From Quercus robur (taxonomy: Eukaryota; Streptophyta; Magnoliopsida; Fagales; Fagaceae), in NCBI RefSeq assembly GCF_932294415.1, contig NC_065538.1, positions 48,522,843 through 48,586,842 of the forward strand: DNA of 64,000 nt. Direction: 5' to 3'. Below are positions 9,992-20,713 of this stretch, piece after piece (the first letter of the stretch is position 1; the number at the start of each line of letters is the position of its first letter). Under the pieces are notes generated by a model. The model did no database searches, was not told the DNA's origin, and worked only from the letters and a program-made list of their open reading frames with translations. Both the position numbers and the translations under genes were made by a program.

Positions 9992-10345
9992 TAGACCGAC
10001 GAGGGGAAGCTTCTTGTTCTACTGTGTCACCGACTTCTTGAGAACAACAGAGATATTCAGTGGTTACTCTGGAACTACTCCCTGCCTGGATTGTCAAATG
10101 TTGTCAGAACGGCCACCATCAATGTAGACCAAGGTGCCAACAAGTTCAGCAATGCTTTCAGTCTCCCATCCTAGACCGACGAGGGGAAGCTTCTTGTTCT
10201 ACTGTGTCACCGACTTCTTGAGAACAACAGAGATATTCAGTGGTTACTCTGGAACTACTCCCTGCCTGGATTGTCAAGCGTTGTCAGAATGGCCCCCGCC
10301 AAAGTAGACCAAGGTGGCAACAAATCCAACAATGTGTGCGGACTC
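9992..10345 (+). repeat. Tandem duplication, 180-bp unit, two copies
   Basis: The unit starting TAGACCGACGAGGGGAAGCT at 9992 recurs at 10172. The first ~107 bp are essentially identical between copies and the remaining ~70 bp diverge by roughly a quarter. It lies in the non-coding part of the retrotransposon, between the antisense ORF promoter and the 3' LTR. Confidence 0.9.
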
Positions 10346-11044
10346 CATTTTGGATTTCTAAAGTTTCTGACAAGATTTCACAAAGAAATCAACCCACAGA
10401 AATCTTCTAAGGACTTTGGTGTACAAAACCCAGAAAAATCTTCAGCAGCGGAGCCACCACGAACCGCCACAAACTCCCAAATGTTTCGCGAAGTTTTTCG
10501 TTCAAATCTGCACAAATCTGAGAAAATCTTCACAAAACAGGATTCACCACTAGATCCATCGGCCCACGATTAACAAAGCCTAGAAATCTCAAGCCCAGAA
10601 ACGGCCGCACGCGCCACCACGCGCCACCCCGGATTCGCGAAGACCCACGGCATAGTCTTTCAAATCTGTGAAAATCTGCCGGTTATTTTAGAAAAATGAT
10701 TGCACCATGGTCTTTTACGGCCTTAGACCTACAAAACCTGAAATTTTTAGGTCCAGATCAGCCTCCACGCGCCGCAACGCGCCTCCAGAAGGTCCGGCAA
10801 ACGATGCCTCAACAAACACGCGCCTCCAGATCTCTCTCACACGCTTACACGCGCCGGCGCCTCTTTCGCGCGTGCCACGCGCGGCCACGCGCCATACCTG
10901 ACGCGCGCTTCAGCTGGCCTGACGTCACCAATGACGTCATCTGCTGACCCTTTGGTCCAGATTCGACCCGGACCGACCCGGTTTGACCCGAATCCGAACC
11001 CCCTCAAAAAAAAAAAAAAAAAAAAAAAATGCTTTGACCAAGCA
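10346..11044 (+). other. Retrotransposon non-coding interior, locally GC-rich
   Basis: 10590-10990 is much richer in CG dinucleotides than the surroundings (many CGCGCC and GCGCGC blocks) and ends in a CCCGACCCGG cluster before an A-run at 11007-11029. Short ORFs in both strands show no family resemblance. I find no gene. Confidence 0.5.
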
Positions 11045-11480
11045 GACTTTTGACCTTGACCAGAAAATCAAAATTTTCAAAAAAACAAGCCTGTCCCACT
11101 CAATTTTTCGAGTACATTCCAATTTTGGGACCCGTTTCTTCATTCGAAACTCAGAAATTGTGCAAACGTCCAATTTCCAAAAAAATTGACTTTTGTGCAA
11201 ATGTTGACCAGAAAGTCAAAATTTTCAAAACGGACCTGTCCCACTCAATTTTTCAAGTACATTCCGATTTTGGGACCCGTTTCTTCATTCGAAGCTCAGA
11301 AATTATGCAAACGTCCAATTTCCAAAAAAATTGACTTTTGCGCAAATGTTGACCAAACGTCAAAATTTTTTTAGATGGACCTATCTTGATCAATTTTTTG
11401 AGTACATTCCAATTTTGGAGTCCGTTCCGTCATTTGAGACTTGAAAATTGCAAAAATGACTCAATTCCAAGTGATCAAAA
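11045..11480 (+). repeat. Tandem repeat, ~150-bp unit, three decaying copies
   Basis: Three consecutive units each begin with a TTGACCAGAAA-like block and contain the sequence GAGTACATTCCAATTTTGGG followed by a CGTTTC..CATTCGA block. Units 1 and 2 are very similar; unit 3 (from about 11345) is more diverged and truncated. Overlapping ORFs here only reflect the repeat. Confidence 0.88.
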
Positions 11481-11624
11481 CTTAGGTCCTCAAGAACAAA
11501 ATTTGAGATTCACCCATTTAATTGGGATCCCCGCAAGGTTATTCTCCAGATTTCATCAAGACTTACCTTTCAAAGTACAAATGAACTCTCACAAATGTTT
11601 CTTAAAAATTACACTAGGTCATTA

Positions 11625-11800
11625 GTTCAATCTGCTATTCCCGTTCGGTGCCTACCAGTCTCCAACTTACCATTCCTGTTCGGTGCCTACCATTCCTACC
11701 TACTGTTCCCACCTACCATTTTCACCTACCGTTCCCATCTACCATTCTCACCAAAAATTCTCAACTACCATTCTTAACTACCTACCTACCATTCTTCATC
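11625..11800 (+). repeat. Degenerate CTACCATTC short tandem repeat
   Basis: About fifteen imperfect copies of a CTACCATTC / CTACCGTTCC 10- to 12-bp unit occur in a row, starting after two GTTCGGTGCCTACCA blocks. The tract stops just before a TATA box. Confidence 0.75.
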
Positions 11801-11806
11801 TCTCTA

Positions 11807-11816
11807 CTATAAATAG
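11807..11816 (+). promoter_or_regulatory. TATA box, internal + strand promoter candidate
   Basis: CTATAAATAG, a near-ideal plant TATA box, is followed 50-60 bp later by an A-run and then an ORF starting at 11873. It lies inside the retrotransposon, 1.5 kb before the 3' LTR, whose own TATA box has the same sequence. It may be a remnant of an older LTR or a real internal promoter. Confidence 0.4.
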
Positions 11817-11872
11817 GAGGGCCGGGTTCATCAAAAATTCATCCAAAAAAAAAAAAAACACTGAATCATGAA

Positions 11873-12322
11873 ATGAAGATTTGCCTCTTTCAGATTTTCA
11901 AATCCTCCTTTTCACAACCATTTCTCACTATGACCTCATCATTCTCAATACCTAGCAATCGATTTTGCTTCATAATCGGTTTGAGATCAACCCTCCCATG
12001 GGTCGGTCGAAACCCTATTTACAACATCATTGCAGTTTTGAGATTCAAACAAACTTTGTTTCTCCACCTAACAACGACCTTTGTCCATAAAATTACTCAT
12101 AACAAGGTCTGCATCGCCCTCCCATGCTTCCGCGGACTTGGTTGGCCAGGAAGTCCAAGTCCAGCGGACACACCTGTTCCTAACCTTAGGGCTCCTATAG
12201 TCTCTTTCCAATTGCTTGGTCTTCCAGCAGAAGCAGTGGTTCGGAACAAACAGCAACTTGTCTGGTTTCCAAACCAGGTTCACAAGTTAGTTCCATCTTT
12301 CATTTTTTCTGTGCTTTTCTAA
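11873..12322 (+). CDS. Hypothetical ORF, 149 codons, in retrotransposon 3' region
   Basis: The ORF starts 57 bp after the TATA box at 11807-11816. The product is rich in Phe, Pro and Ser, with a hydrophobic N-terminal stretch but no clear signal peptide cleavage site. I recognise no domain. The position after a TATA box is the only argument for expression; codon use does not look strongly coding. It may well be a chance ORF. Confidence 0.2.
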   Translation: MKICLFQIFKSSFSQPFLTMTSSFSIPSNRFCFIIGLRSTLPWVGRNPIYNIIAVLRFKQTLFLHLTTTFVHKITHNKVCIALPCFRGLGWPGSPSPADTPVPNLRAPIVSFQLLGLPAEAVVRNKQQLVWFPNQVHKLVPSFIFSVLF

Positions 12323-13327
12323 CAAGTGGCAGTAGATGAAGATGGTAAAAAGTGTTGGGGTATCCTACAAATTGTTTTCCATCCAACACTTAAAACAACC
12401 TCCAAGGCGCCAGCTCATCAGAATTCAGCCTTTGGTGCTGGTAAATGGTCATCAAAGCCTTATTCCATGTCCCCACTACTATGGGACCCAAAGGTCATCG
12501 TTGCTGGTACCTCAAAACTCATTTTCTGAAATTACTCCAACTTAAAATCAGCTCGAAGAATTTCAGAAGGTACTCTTCTGAAATTACTTCAACATAACGT
12601 CCGTCAGCATGGTCCCATTACACAGGCGCATTCAATTACTTGCTATCGGACCCCATGCAACACACAGTCAGTCCCATATTCAAAGTTGTACTTCCCATAA
12701 ACATCTACACTAGAAGGGACCCAGCATACAGGGCCAGCACCATGGTGGTGTATGCTTTGCTCATTTGCTTTGCTTCATCTCCATCTTCTTCGTTGCCACT
12801 ACCAGCATACCCAGAATACATAAGCTTCTGAAATTACTTCAACTTAACTTGAGTGATACAATTATGCAGGCGCATTCAACCACTTTCCCACCTGTCCTCG
12901 TTGTAATCCAAAGCATGATCTTCTGAAATAACTTCACCAGAAGTTCTTAAGAACACGAGGCTAGCTCTATGACCCTGCATGCTGTATCCAGCCACCATTC
13001 CCTCATCTTCCCCATCTTCAACATCTTGTGATCGCCGCCAACGATCCAAAATACTCTTTTGAAATTACTTCAACTTAATCTCTGCTAAGAAGGCTCCATC
13101 ACGCAAGTACGTTCAAATACTTGCAGACCCCTTTTTCGGTCTCATCAAAGCCTTTTGTATGGGTGGGTCTACTATTCGGAAATTATCTCATCCTTCTGAA
13201 AGCTCCACCACCTTCAACAGCTCCACCACCTTTGACTACTTCACTTAAAGAGTCAAGTACCAAAAATCCATTTTTTTCGAAACTCATTCCCACACCACAC
13301 TCCAAGACTGTGTGCGTGAACGAGTCT
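12323..13327 (+). repeat. Spacer with five dispersed copies of a ~22-bp motif
   Basis: The motif TTCTGAAATTACTTCAACTT (with small changes) occurs at about 12524, 12576, 12836, 12921 and 13055. Copies are often followed by CAGGCGCATTCAA-like or GTTCAAATACTTG-like blocks, suggesting a larger degenerate tandem unit. No gene is evident. Confidence 0.7.
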
Positions 13328-13339
13328 CGAGGGGGCATT
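13328..13339 (+). other. Polypurine tract
   Basis: CGAGGGGGCATT immediately precedes the LTR start. A GAGGGGGCA-type tract is usual for second-strand priming in Tat elements. Confidence 0.75.
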
Positions 13340-13510
13340 TGTAGAGAGGGAAAATTCCCGACCTATCACAAGCTGACACGTCACATTACCAAGTCCACAA
13401 AATACAGCCAATTACAGAGCACCATGTATTGCTGCTAGGTTTTGCTATCACTATTCAGAAGCCAACACAAATTTGCCAAGTGTCATGCAAGAACCAATCA
13501 CGCATCAGCG

Positions 13511-13600
13511 CACGTGTAAGCGATGACTCAAGCAGCCTCGCACGTGTAAGCGATGACTCAAGCAACCTCGCACGTGTAAGCGATGACTTAAGCGGACCAA
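13511..13600 (+). promoter_or_regulatory. Triple 30-bp repeat with G-box and TGACTCA motifs in U3
   Basis: Three adjacent 30-bp units at 13511, 13541 and 13571 each begin CACGTGTAAGCGATGACT. Each carries a CACGTG G-box, and the first two carry TGACTCA (third copy TGACTTA). Both are classic bZIP/bHLH binding cores. Placement 65-150 bp upstream of the TATA box is that of an LTR enhancer. Confidence 0.75.
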
Positions 13601-13663
13601 TCAAGCTGTGACATGTGTCACCAATCAAGCTCCGCCACGTATCGCTCACCCACCCCAAAACTC

Positions 13664-13673
13664 CTATAAATAG
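13664..13673 (+). promoter_or_regulatory. LTR TATA box
   Basis: CTATAAATAG, 324 bp into the LTR, between the U3 repeats and a purine-rich downstream region. Confidence 0.8.
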
Positions 13674-14251
13674 AAGCCTTCCTGAGACATTTAGGAGGAC
13701 CAGAATTGAGAAGTAAAAAAGCTCTGTGAAGATCAAGCCTCAAAGCCTTCAAGAACTTCAACCCCAAAAATCGAAGAACATTCGAAGCAGAATCATCCAG
13801 ATCATCTGCCTAGATCCTAAAGTTCACGGGAATCAAGCCAAAAGTGTCCGAAAACATCAACAAATCACAAATCATTGAAGCTCAACGGATTCAAGCCTCT
13901 AAAGCTCCGAAGAACTTCCACCACAAACCTTCGAAGACGAAGAACGCACGAAGAACACGAAGAACGCGAAGAACAAAGGATTTCTAAACAAGCTCATAGC
14001 CAGAGATTCATTGTAATTCCATTTCAGTAATCTTCGATCCATCCCTCAACCAAATTGAAGGATATTTTGTGTTCAAGTCAAATCCACATTACCATAAATC
14101 TAATCAATAAGTTTTGCAAGGAGATCGAATCAGAGGATCACTCTTTTGTAATTCCAGAGAATTGTACCACACAATCATCAATACAAATTCGCATTTGTGA
14201 AACTATTTTACTTGTTCGATTTATTTCGAACTAGAAATTTAGTCGCTTACA

Positions 14252-14415
14252 GGAAGCAAATATTATAAGAAATAATATTCAACTAATCAACCTAAGAATT
14301 TAATCTTCTAATAGTAATATCAAATTATGAAAATAAACTTGCATTTTACAAACATTCTTAGCATAAATATGTACTTAAAAATAAACTTTATTTAAACATA
14401 TGAAAGAAATTATAA

Positions 14416-14447
<32 letters not shown>

Positions 14448-14950
14448 TTAATTCATCCCACATGTGCATGTGTTGTTCCACTGATGTAATGGATGACGTT
14501 GTTCCCATATCCATTGTAACCATATTTAACAAGTAATTAAGAATGTAACCATAACAAAATGCTAAGCGTAAGATTGAGAAATTTGCTTCCAAAATTGTTT
14601 TCTTTAGGAAAAAAAAAGGCAAACATTTATGAAACAATATACATATGCACCATGATTTTTGTATATTGCAATGATAATAATAATTTTTATTTATGATTAT
14701 GTGTTTTAGATCACAAAACATAACTTGGAATCATGTATATACATATAGTTTCCCTTAATAGCTCCAATGAAGAACTTTGTAGTCCTTTGCCTCCATTAAA
14801 CAATTTGAACTTTTAAAAATATGTTTTCTTTACAACAAACACATAAATAAACAATAAGTCCAAAATCACCAAAAAAAAATTTAAAAATGAAAAAAAATTC
14901 TTAAGGTGACAAGGTATTAAATTGTCAAGGTTTCTAAAATCAAGAGTAAT
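14252..14950. other. Intergenic, AT-rich, TA microsatellite
   Basis: A (TA)n run at 14417-14440 and scattered A-runs. No gene, element end or conserved domain recognised. Confidence 0.5.
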
Positions 14951-15069
14951 TGCTTGTTTGAATGGAGGGGGGAAGGAAGGAGAGTAGAGGATAGTAGAGT
15001 AGTGTTGGATAAAAATAAGTTAATTTTGTGCTAAATCTACTCTACTCCCCCTCAGTCCAAACAGACCAT
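14951..15069 (+). mobile_element. MITE, Tourist-like, copy 1 (+)
   Basis: The terminal sequences TTGTTTGAATGGAGGGGG and CCCCCTCAGTCCAAACAGA form an imperfect inverted repeat around a ~75-bp core. The core recurs in reverse orientation at 17136-17276. The TIR style (G-rich next to TTTG) is common in PIF/Harbinger MITEs. I could not fix a target duplication. Confidence 0.6.
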
Positions 15070-15289
15070 AACCTTCACGTTCTATTTGGCATCAGTTGTA
15101 AGAGCAAAAGAACTTAAGAAGTAGGATTACATTTCAAAGGAACACTGCTATAAGAAAACAAAAATTTAAAACTCTCGCAAATCAAAGAAATGTCTTCTAA
15201 AATCCAAGAAATCTGTGATGGACAAATCTGATATGTGAATTCAGTAACTTCACCAAACGTACTTTCCATAAATGCTTTCAAGAAAGTCA

Positions 15290-15735
15290 TTAACTTGACT
15301 GTTCAACGCTTTTCTCATGGCATGGGATGTTGTACACAAAAAGTTTCCCTTTGCCTAGTCTCTCACATGAAGTAGTCATTATCTCCCCTTTGGAGTTACA
15401 AATAATGAGTCCAAGCCTACAGGCTACAGGTTGTTGTATGCCATCTTCAAAGTTGACATCAAACTAGGAAGTTGCCATTTGACGATCCCTAGACCAGGCG
15501 GAACTAGAGTTGCTCTATAAACTTCGAGGAACTCAAGAGTATGTATGGAAGCCTGGGACCTAATAGAATAGCTGATAGCCTTTGTTTTCAAATAGTTATG
15601 CGTATTAGCTACCCCAAATCATCCAAGCAGCTATAAAAACCATATCAAGGAGATTTAAGCGCTTCATGGCAGTGACTATAAGATCATGGAAGTCCTCATG
15701 ATTTGGCAAAGTGACGGAAAATGGAACATGGGACC
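15290..15735 (-). pseudogene. LINE relic, zf-RVT/RNase H region, antisense
   Basis: Read on the minus strand, fragments resemble the end of plant L1 ORF2: a VFIAAWMIWG piece like the AW-IW motif before RNase H, then a stretch with RLGLIICNSKGEIMTTSC corresponding to the L-G-VVRDS-G region of the RNase H domain. Several stops and frameshifts break it. It belongs to a different copy than the LINE at 34817. Confidence 0.5.
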
Positions 15736-15916
15736 AGACAATCAGTGTATAAGAAATCAAGAAAATTGCTTGGTGTTAGTATGAAATCTTACCAATAATT
15801 TCTAATTAAACAATAGAAATCAAAAGTTAGTTTTTGTTCATGATAATGAAATCAGGTGACCAGTTGTGAAAAGTTTAACCGTAATGGTATTAGGTTTTTA
15901 TTTCAAAGTTTGTTTA

Positions 15917-16804
15917 GATTTGAGTAGGGATGGCAACGGGTCGGGTTCGGGCCGGGTTTTTTTATACCCGGACCTGACCCACGGGTCTTAGCCCGCGGCC
16001 CGGACCCGGCCCGTTTACTAAACAGATTTTTTTTCGGGGCCCGGACCCGCCGCTGCCGGGCCCCATGGGCCCCGTTTAGGCCAACCAGATTTGGGCCCAA
16101 CCCAAAAAAAATGAAAAGAAGAAGAAGAGAATTGAAGCCTAAACAGAGTCTAACGAAAATCTAATCACACTTTCCTCTTTTTTCCTCCTGAAAATGCAAT
16201 CTATCAAAACTAACTATTCCTCTTTTTTCTCACACTTAATCGGTAACCAAACAGAGCCAGAAAATCACGATTAACAAACCCAAAATCACAAACACAAAAA
16301 TCCCAAAATCACAAACACAGAAATCATTGAATATACATGTTTAAATAAAAATAATTACAACATTTTCTCGGCTATTTTCTTGCCACCCAAACGGATCCAA
16401 GATCTAACAAACCAACCCATTTTCTCAGCTTCTTTTCTTGGTCGAATTGCAGAGACAGTACAGCAGTTCGACACATATTCTTCAACGAAAAGTTGTTTGG
16501 GGGTTTGGTGGCTTCGAATTCGCTGAAAAACAGTGGGGGTTTCGATCAGAGGGTGAAGGAAATGTTGAGTACGAAATGTCCATCGCTAGTGTACGGGTTT
16601 TCTGGGTTTGGTTGGGGTTGTCGTGGTGAGAAGAAAGGAGAGTAAGTGAGGCTTGGTTGTGGCTGTGGTGGTCAGAGGAGAGGAGAGTGAGTGAGTGAGA
16701 GTGGGAGAGGAAAGTGATGGAGGCGTGTGTGTGAGAGAGCTGAGAGATGAAGAGGGAGAGGCGGAGCTGAAATGAGGAGAAGAATAGAAAAATCTAGGGT
16801 TTTC

Positions 16805-16839
<35 letters not shown>

Positions 16840-17045
16840 AGGGTAATTTAGTAATTATATATATATATAACCGGGTCTTATCCGGGTCGGGTTTCGGGTC
16901 GGGTTTCGAGTTTTTTTGATAAAACCCGGACCTGACCCGGACCCGCTTCGGGTTTTTTTAAAAAAACCCATACCCGACCCTATTCTTTATCGGACCGGGC
17001 CGGGTATCCGCGGGTCGGATCTAAATTGCCATCCCTAGATTTGAG
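15917..17045 (+). mobile_element. Non-autonomous hAT element, 1113 bp, with 8-bp target duplication
   Basis: The element spans 15925-17037 and starts TAGGGATGG and ends CCATCCCTA. It is flanked by perfect 8-bp direct repeats GATTTGAG at 15917-15924 and 17038-17045. Subterminal regions are GC-rich with many CGGGTC/GACCCG blocks in inverted arrangement. An 8-bp duplication and this TIR type mark hAT elements. No transposase is present. The interior holds a (TA)n run near 16811 and a possible captured coding fragment (16469-16645). Confidence 0.93.
16469..16645 (+). pseudogene. Possible captured gene fragment inside hAT element
   Basis: A 59-codon open stretch reads like protein, including KLFGGLVASNSLKNSGGF and a later STKCPSLVYGFSGFG, and differs in base composition from the flanking element sequence. 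I cannot assign a family. Overlapping frames are also open, so coding origin is an inference. Confidence 0.3.
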
Positions 17046-17135
17046 TGACATTTGATCTAGCCTTTGGGCCTTAGCTTCAGTGGTTATAGGGTCAATGAGG
17101 TTTGGTCAGTCTTATGTTTCAAATGATAACACTAA

Positions 17136-17276
17136 TGGTCCATTTGGATTGAGGGAAAGAAAGGAAGAGTAGAATAGAGTAAAGTAGATTTAGCAGAAAA
17201 TTAACTTATTTTTAACCAACTCTACTCTACTCCCCTCTACTCTCCCTCCTTCCCCCCTCCATCGAAACAAGCCATA
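17136..17276 (-). mobile_element. MITE, Tourist-like, copy 2 (reverse)
   Basis: Reverse complement of the MITE at 14951 (shared core TAAAAATAAGTTAATTTT and CTAAATCTACT). The termini are again inverted repeats. Together the two MITEs flank the hAT element and a LINE relic. Confidence 0.6.
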
Positions 17277-18024
17277 AGACAACTCAGCAATTAATAAATT
17301 GAGCAATTATTGAAATTTGCCAGTAAACTTGAGCATTAAATGAATCTTCAATAAAATTATGTCAAATTTTGTTTGTAAGGCCATTTTAATTATGTATTTT
17401 ACAATCACTTGGTGATGGATTTTTAATTTTCTAAGGGGTTTCAAAAAAAATATATTAAAGGAGGTGTTTATCATAACTTTTCTTACTTTTAATGTCTTCT
17501 TTTTTTTTTTCTTTTCTTTTCTTTTTTTGCAAAAATCTCATTTTAATCCCTATATTTTGGAGTCACCATCAATTTGGTCCCTACGTTTTCATACAAATCA
17601 ATTTGGACCCTATATAACTTTTTTAACTACTCTAACATCTTCTTCCACCCACTATAACTATAATAATTGACACCTTTGTGGTACAAAATAAATAAATAAA
17701 AATATTAAAAAGCCCCAATGATCGTTCAATAATAATAATTAAAATAATAATTTTTTTTAACAATTCGGTCCAATCCGATCCAGTATGGGGTTATTTCTTC
17801 CAAAATCAGGACCATGATCAAGACCCTAGTTTTTTATATTGAAATATCGAGACTTGACCAGGTCCCTTAAAAGAAAAGATCAAATTGTATTTTTCGGTTT
17901 TATCTGGTTGGTCGATTCGGTTTTTTTGGTTTTTTGAACAACCCTACTTGATATTGCTACGAATTTAATATTGATTTCTTTATTTGGCCTAAGGATAGAT
18001 GATATATGTACTTGGTTGATAATA
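17277..18024. other. Intergenic, with solo MULE-TIR-like stretch at 17530-17614
   Basis: The block containing TCCCTATATTTTGGAGTCA and TTTGGTCCCTACGTTTTC resembles the terminal repeat of the MULE at 19959, but no matching second end was found nearby. The rest is AT-rich with no gene. Confidence 0.4.
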
Positions 18025-18177
18025 GAGTAATGCTAGGGCCAAATAAATTTGCATAACTTTTGCCACAACTCACCATGTGGCAAGTTGTGAGTGGTAGAGA
18101 TGTGTTCACTATTTACAACTAGTCACGAGGCAAGTTGTGGCAAAAGTTGTGCAATTTTATGTGATCCTAGCATTACT
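18025..18177. mobile_element. MITE with long TIR, ~153 bp, flanked by TTGATAATA
   Basis: It begins GAGTAATGCTAGG and ends CCTAGCATTACT, with inverted similarity of about 45 bp at each end including AACTTTTGCCACAACT. TTGATAATA occurs directly on both sides (18016-18024 and 18178-18186), an 8- to 9-bp duplication depending on how the first base is assigned. Confidence 0.85.
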
Positions 18178-19234
18178 TTGATAATAATCATAAATTCATA
18201 ATAAAGCACTACTCCCTATCCCTCAGATGTGTTAAGTGGTTCTTATTTATGACATTTCGGATTACATCACGTTATCAAAAAAGATTTGAGTGAACGAGTA
18301 AAAGTGGATTGCTACCTAATTTGAGCTATAATGATTTTAGTGTATGTGTGTGTGAATCATGCATCAATGAAAAGATGTCAACCCTTAGAGTTATTGGAGG
18401 TGATCCACTTTGATATATGTGGACCCTTGAGATATAAGGCACATAGAGGGATGGTATATTATTACCTTCATTGAATATTATTCTAAGTATGGGTGTGCAT
18501 ATCAACTCAACCATAACTAGTATTTTATCGAAGGCATTGCAAAATATAAATGGAAAAACAGTCCAGCAGATCAATTAAGAGTGTGAACAAGATAGAGGTG
18601 GTGAGTAAGAAAGCTTTTGATGAGTTTCACTAAGGGTTGGTTCGGGTTAGGTTTGTGCCCAACCCGAAACTGACCCGTAATAGTAACAGGTTTGTCGGTT
18701 TGAGTTGCCAACGGGTGGTTATCAGTTTTAGGTGAAACTAAAAAATCGCCGAAATCCACCAAAATGCAGCTAGATCCGATGAGATTTCCGCCAAATCGTG
18801 CGGAGAAATCATAGGATTCAGCCAGATCCGATGTATATCGTGCCAGAAATTGCTGGATTTAGCTAAAAATGTGGTCAAAAATCTAGAAATATAGCCAGAG
18901 TTAATGGTCATCAAGCGGGTTAAGTTTCACGGGTTTTAAAGGAGGAGATCCAAAATCGACTCGCTGGTGTCAAGACTCCAATCCAACAGCTAAAGCAATC
19001 AGATCGGGTGGTTATGGGTCGGGTTTGGGCAGGTGGGCTCGACACCCCCCAGAGGAAAGGTTATAATAAGCCTTAGAAAACCAATATTTACACGTCATAT
19101 TTTCTTAAAATGATTGAATAAACAATTCCATACAAATGCAGTCACAATAAAAACTTATAAACAATGAACACTCCCATATCCAAACACAAAATAATTTCAA
19201 TGTTCATATTTTGGTGTTAGATCTCATCACACAC
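18178..19234. other. Intergenic with GC-rich repeat relic (18630-19047)
   Basis: 18630-19047 has GGTTCGGGTTAGG-type and GGGTCGGGTTTGGGC ends like decayed hAT subterminal regions, but without clear TIRs. No gene is recognised in the remainder. Confidence 0.4.
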
Positions 19235-20713
19235 AAATCTATTTTGGTGATTGGTAACACATAAATCTCATTGAACTAAATGTAAACCTTCGAATCAAAT
19301 GATTAAAAGACTAACATTAAAAAAAAAATAAAACATACAAAAAAGAAAGATCTTTGAGCTTACACATAGAAGCATGTGCGATAAGGTTAGTGTATATCAA
19401 TACTAAGGGTATGCATGGATCAAGTTGGGCCGAACTTGAGGGTTTTTTCAATTCAACCAACCATGGTTAGTTTGAAAAAAATCTAACTCAAACCACTTGA
19501 ATCGGGTTGGACCCACGGGTGGGGCATTTTTTTTTATTTTATATAATTGAGCATTAGAACAATATCAACACAAATATGAACAAATTCATAACCTAAGAAA
19601 CCTTAATATAGTACCAAACCAACACAAAATATTTTATTAATGCTTTAAATTTCAAACAACAGCATATTTATAATCTTATAAATTTGTTTTTAGTGCATTA
19701 AACCAACACAAATAATCAAATCAAATAGTTTTATTTCCTACCCCTGCCATCTGAAAATTCTAAGTAATTGCACCATCATATACAAAGTATCAAACCAAAT
19801 GACATTTCATTTAGTTAGTAAGATATCAAATAGTTTTATCTCAATTCAGTTCATAAGAAACAAACTAAAAATGAAAAAATATTATTATCTTATAGTTTGT
19901 AGTATATTATATTGTTCTATTCCAATTTAGCTGATAAGCAAATGAACAAATAATAAAAGGCGTAAATGCTCTTTTTGTCCCTATATTTTGGGGTCATTTC
20001 TATTTTGGTCCCTACATTTCTATTTTACCACTTTTAGTCTCTAATCCAATTAACGCTTGTTATTTTAGTTCTTTCCGTCAACCAACAGACAGAAATAACT
20101 GAGGTGGCCGCTAACGGCACATTAAAATAATAATTAAAAAAATCTATTTTGACATCGAAAAATGCCACATCAGCATCTAAATTAATTTTAATTAAATTAA
20201 AAAATTAAAAACAATGTTCTTCTTAAATGTTCTTCTTAAATCAAGAAATAAACCCAACAGCAACATCAAACCCAAAATCAAAGAGCAAACCCAAAGTCAA
20301 AGAGCATGAACATCAAAGAACATGAACATCAAACCAACAGGGAAAAAAAAAAAAAAAAAAAACATGAACATCACCAAATCAAAGAGCATCAACCAGAGCA
20401 AACACAGGAAAACCCACATGAAACCACACCCAAACCAAACCATCCAAAGAATAGAAACCCAGCAAAGCACCCAACTCATCCACTCCCAAACCAAACCATA
20501 ATCAAAGAAATTTCGAATACCACAACAAGTTAATAACTTAAAAAACAAAAAGAAATTTCAAAATGTGAAATTCCCAGCAAACGCTAAAACCAAATCTCCA
20601 GCAAACCCCAAACCCCAAATGTCTAGAAACAATCACCGATTAGACCAACAACAACAACAAACCCTGCAATCCCAACCAACAAACCCAGTCGAACCCAACA
20701 CCCACCAACAAGC

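Larger units (their letters stand above)
1..14251 (+). mobile_element. Ty3/gypsy LTR retrotransposon, Tat lineage, 5' part outside window
   Basis: The segment runs from inside gag to the end of the 3' LTR. Domain order on the + strand is gag C-terminus, protease, reverse transcriptase, a first RNase H, a second archaeal-type RNase H and integrase. A long non-coding stretch with an antisense ORF follows, then the polypurine tract and a 912-bp LTR. A second RNase H after the retroviral one, plus extra sequence with an antisense ORF between pol and the 3' LTR, are known traits of the Tat lineage (Ogre, Retand, Grande type). The 5' LTR and primer binding site lie upstream of the window, so LTR identity and the target duplication cannot be checked. 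Two amber codons interrupt the gag-pol frame, so this copy is probably non-autonomous unless it uses readthrough. Confidence 0.92.
13340..14251 (+). mobile_element. 3' LTR, 912 bp
   Basis: It begins TGTAGAGAGG directly after the polypurine tract and ends CGCTTACA, giving TG...CA termini. It contains three 30-bp repeats (13511-13600) and a TATA box, CTATAAATAG at 13664-13673, about where a U3 promoter is expected. The right boundary rests on the TTACA end; without the 5' LTR it could shift by some bases. Confidence 0.78.

Noticed and set aside
11045-11374. Overlapping ORFs of 60-94 codons
   Set aside because: They are translations of the ~150-bp tandem repeat in several frames, with no family resemblance.
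13455-13736. Antisense ORF in the LTR
   Set aside because: It is a translation of the triple 30-bp enhancer repeat (SSLTRARLLE repeated).
20306-20548. ORFs on both strands in the Pack-MULE
   Set aside because: The A/C-rich low-complexity stretch gives open frames on both strands; no domain.
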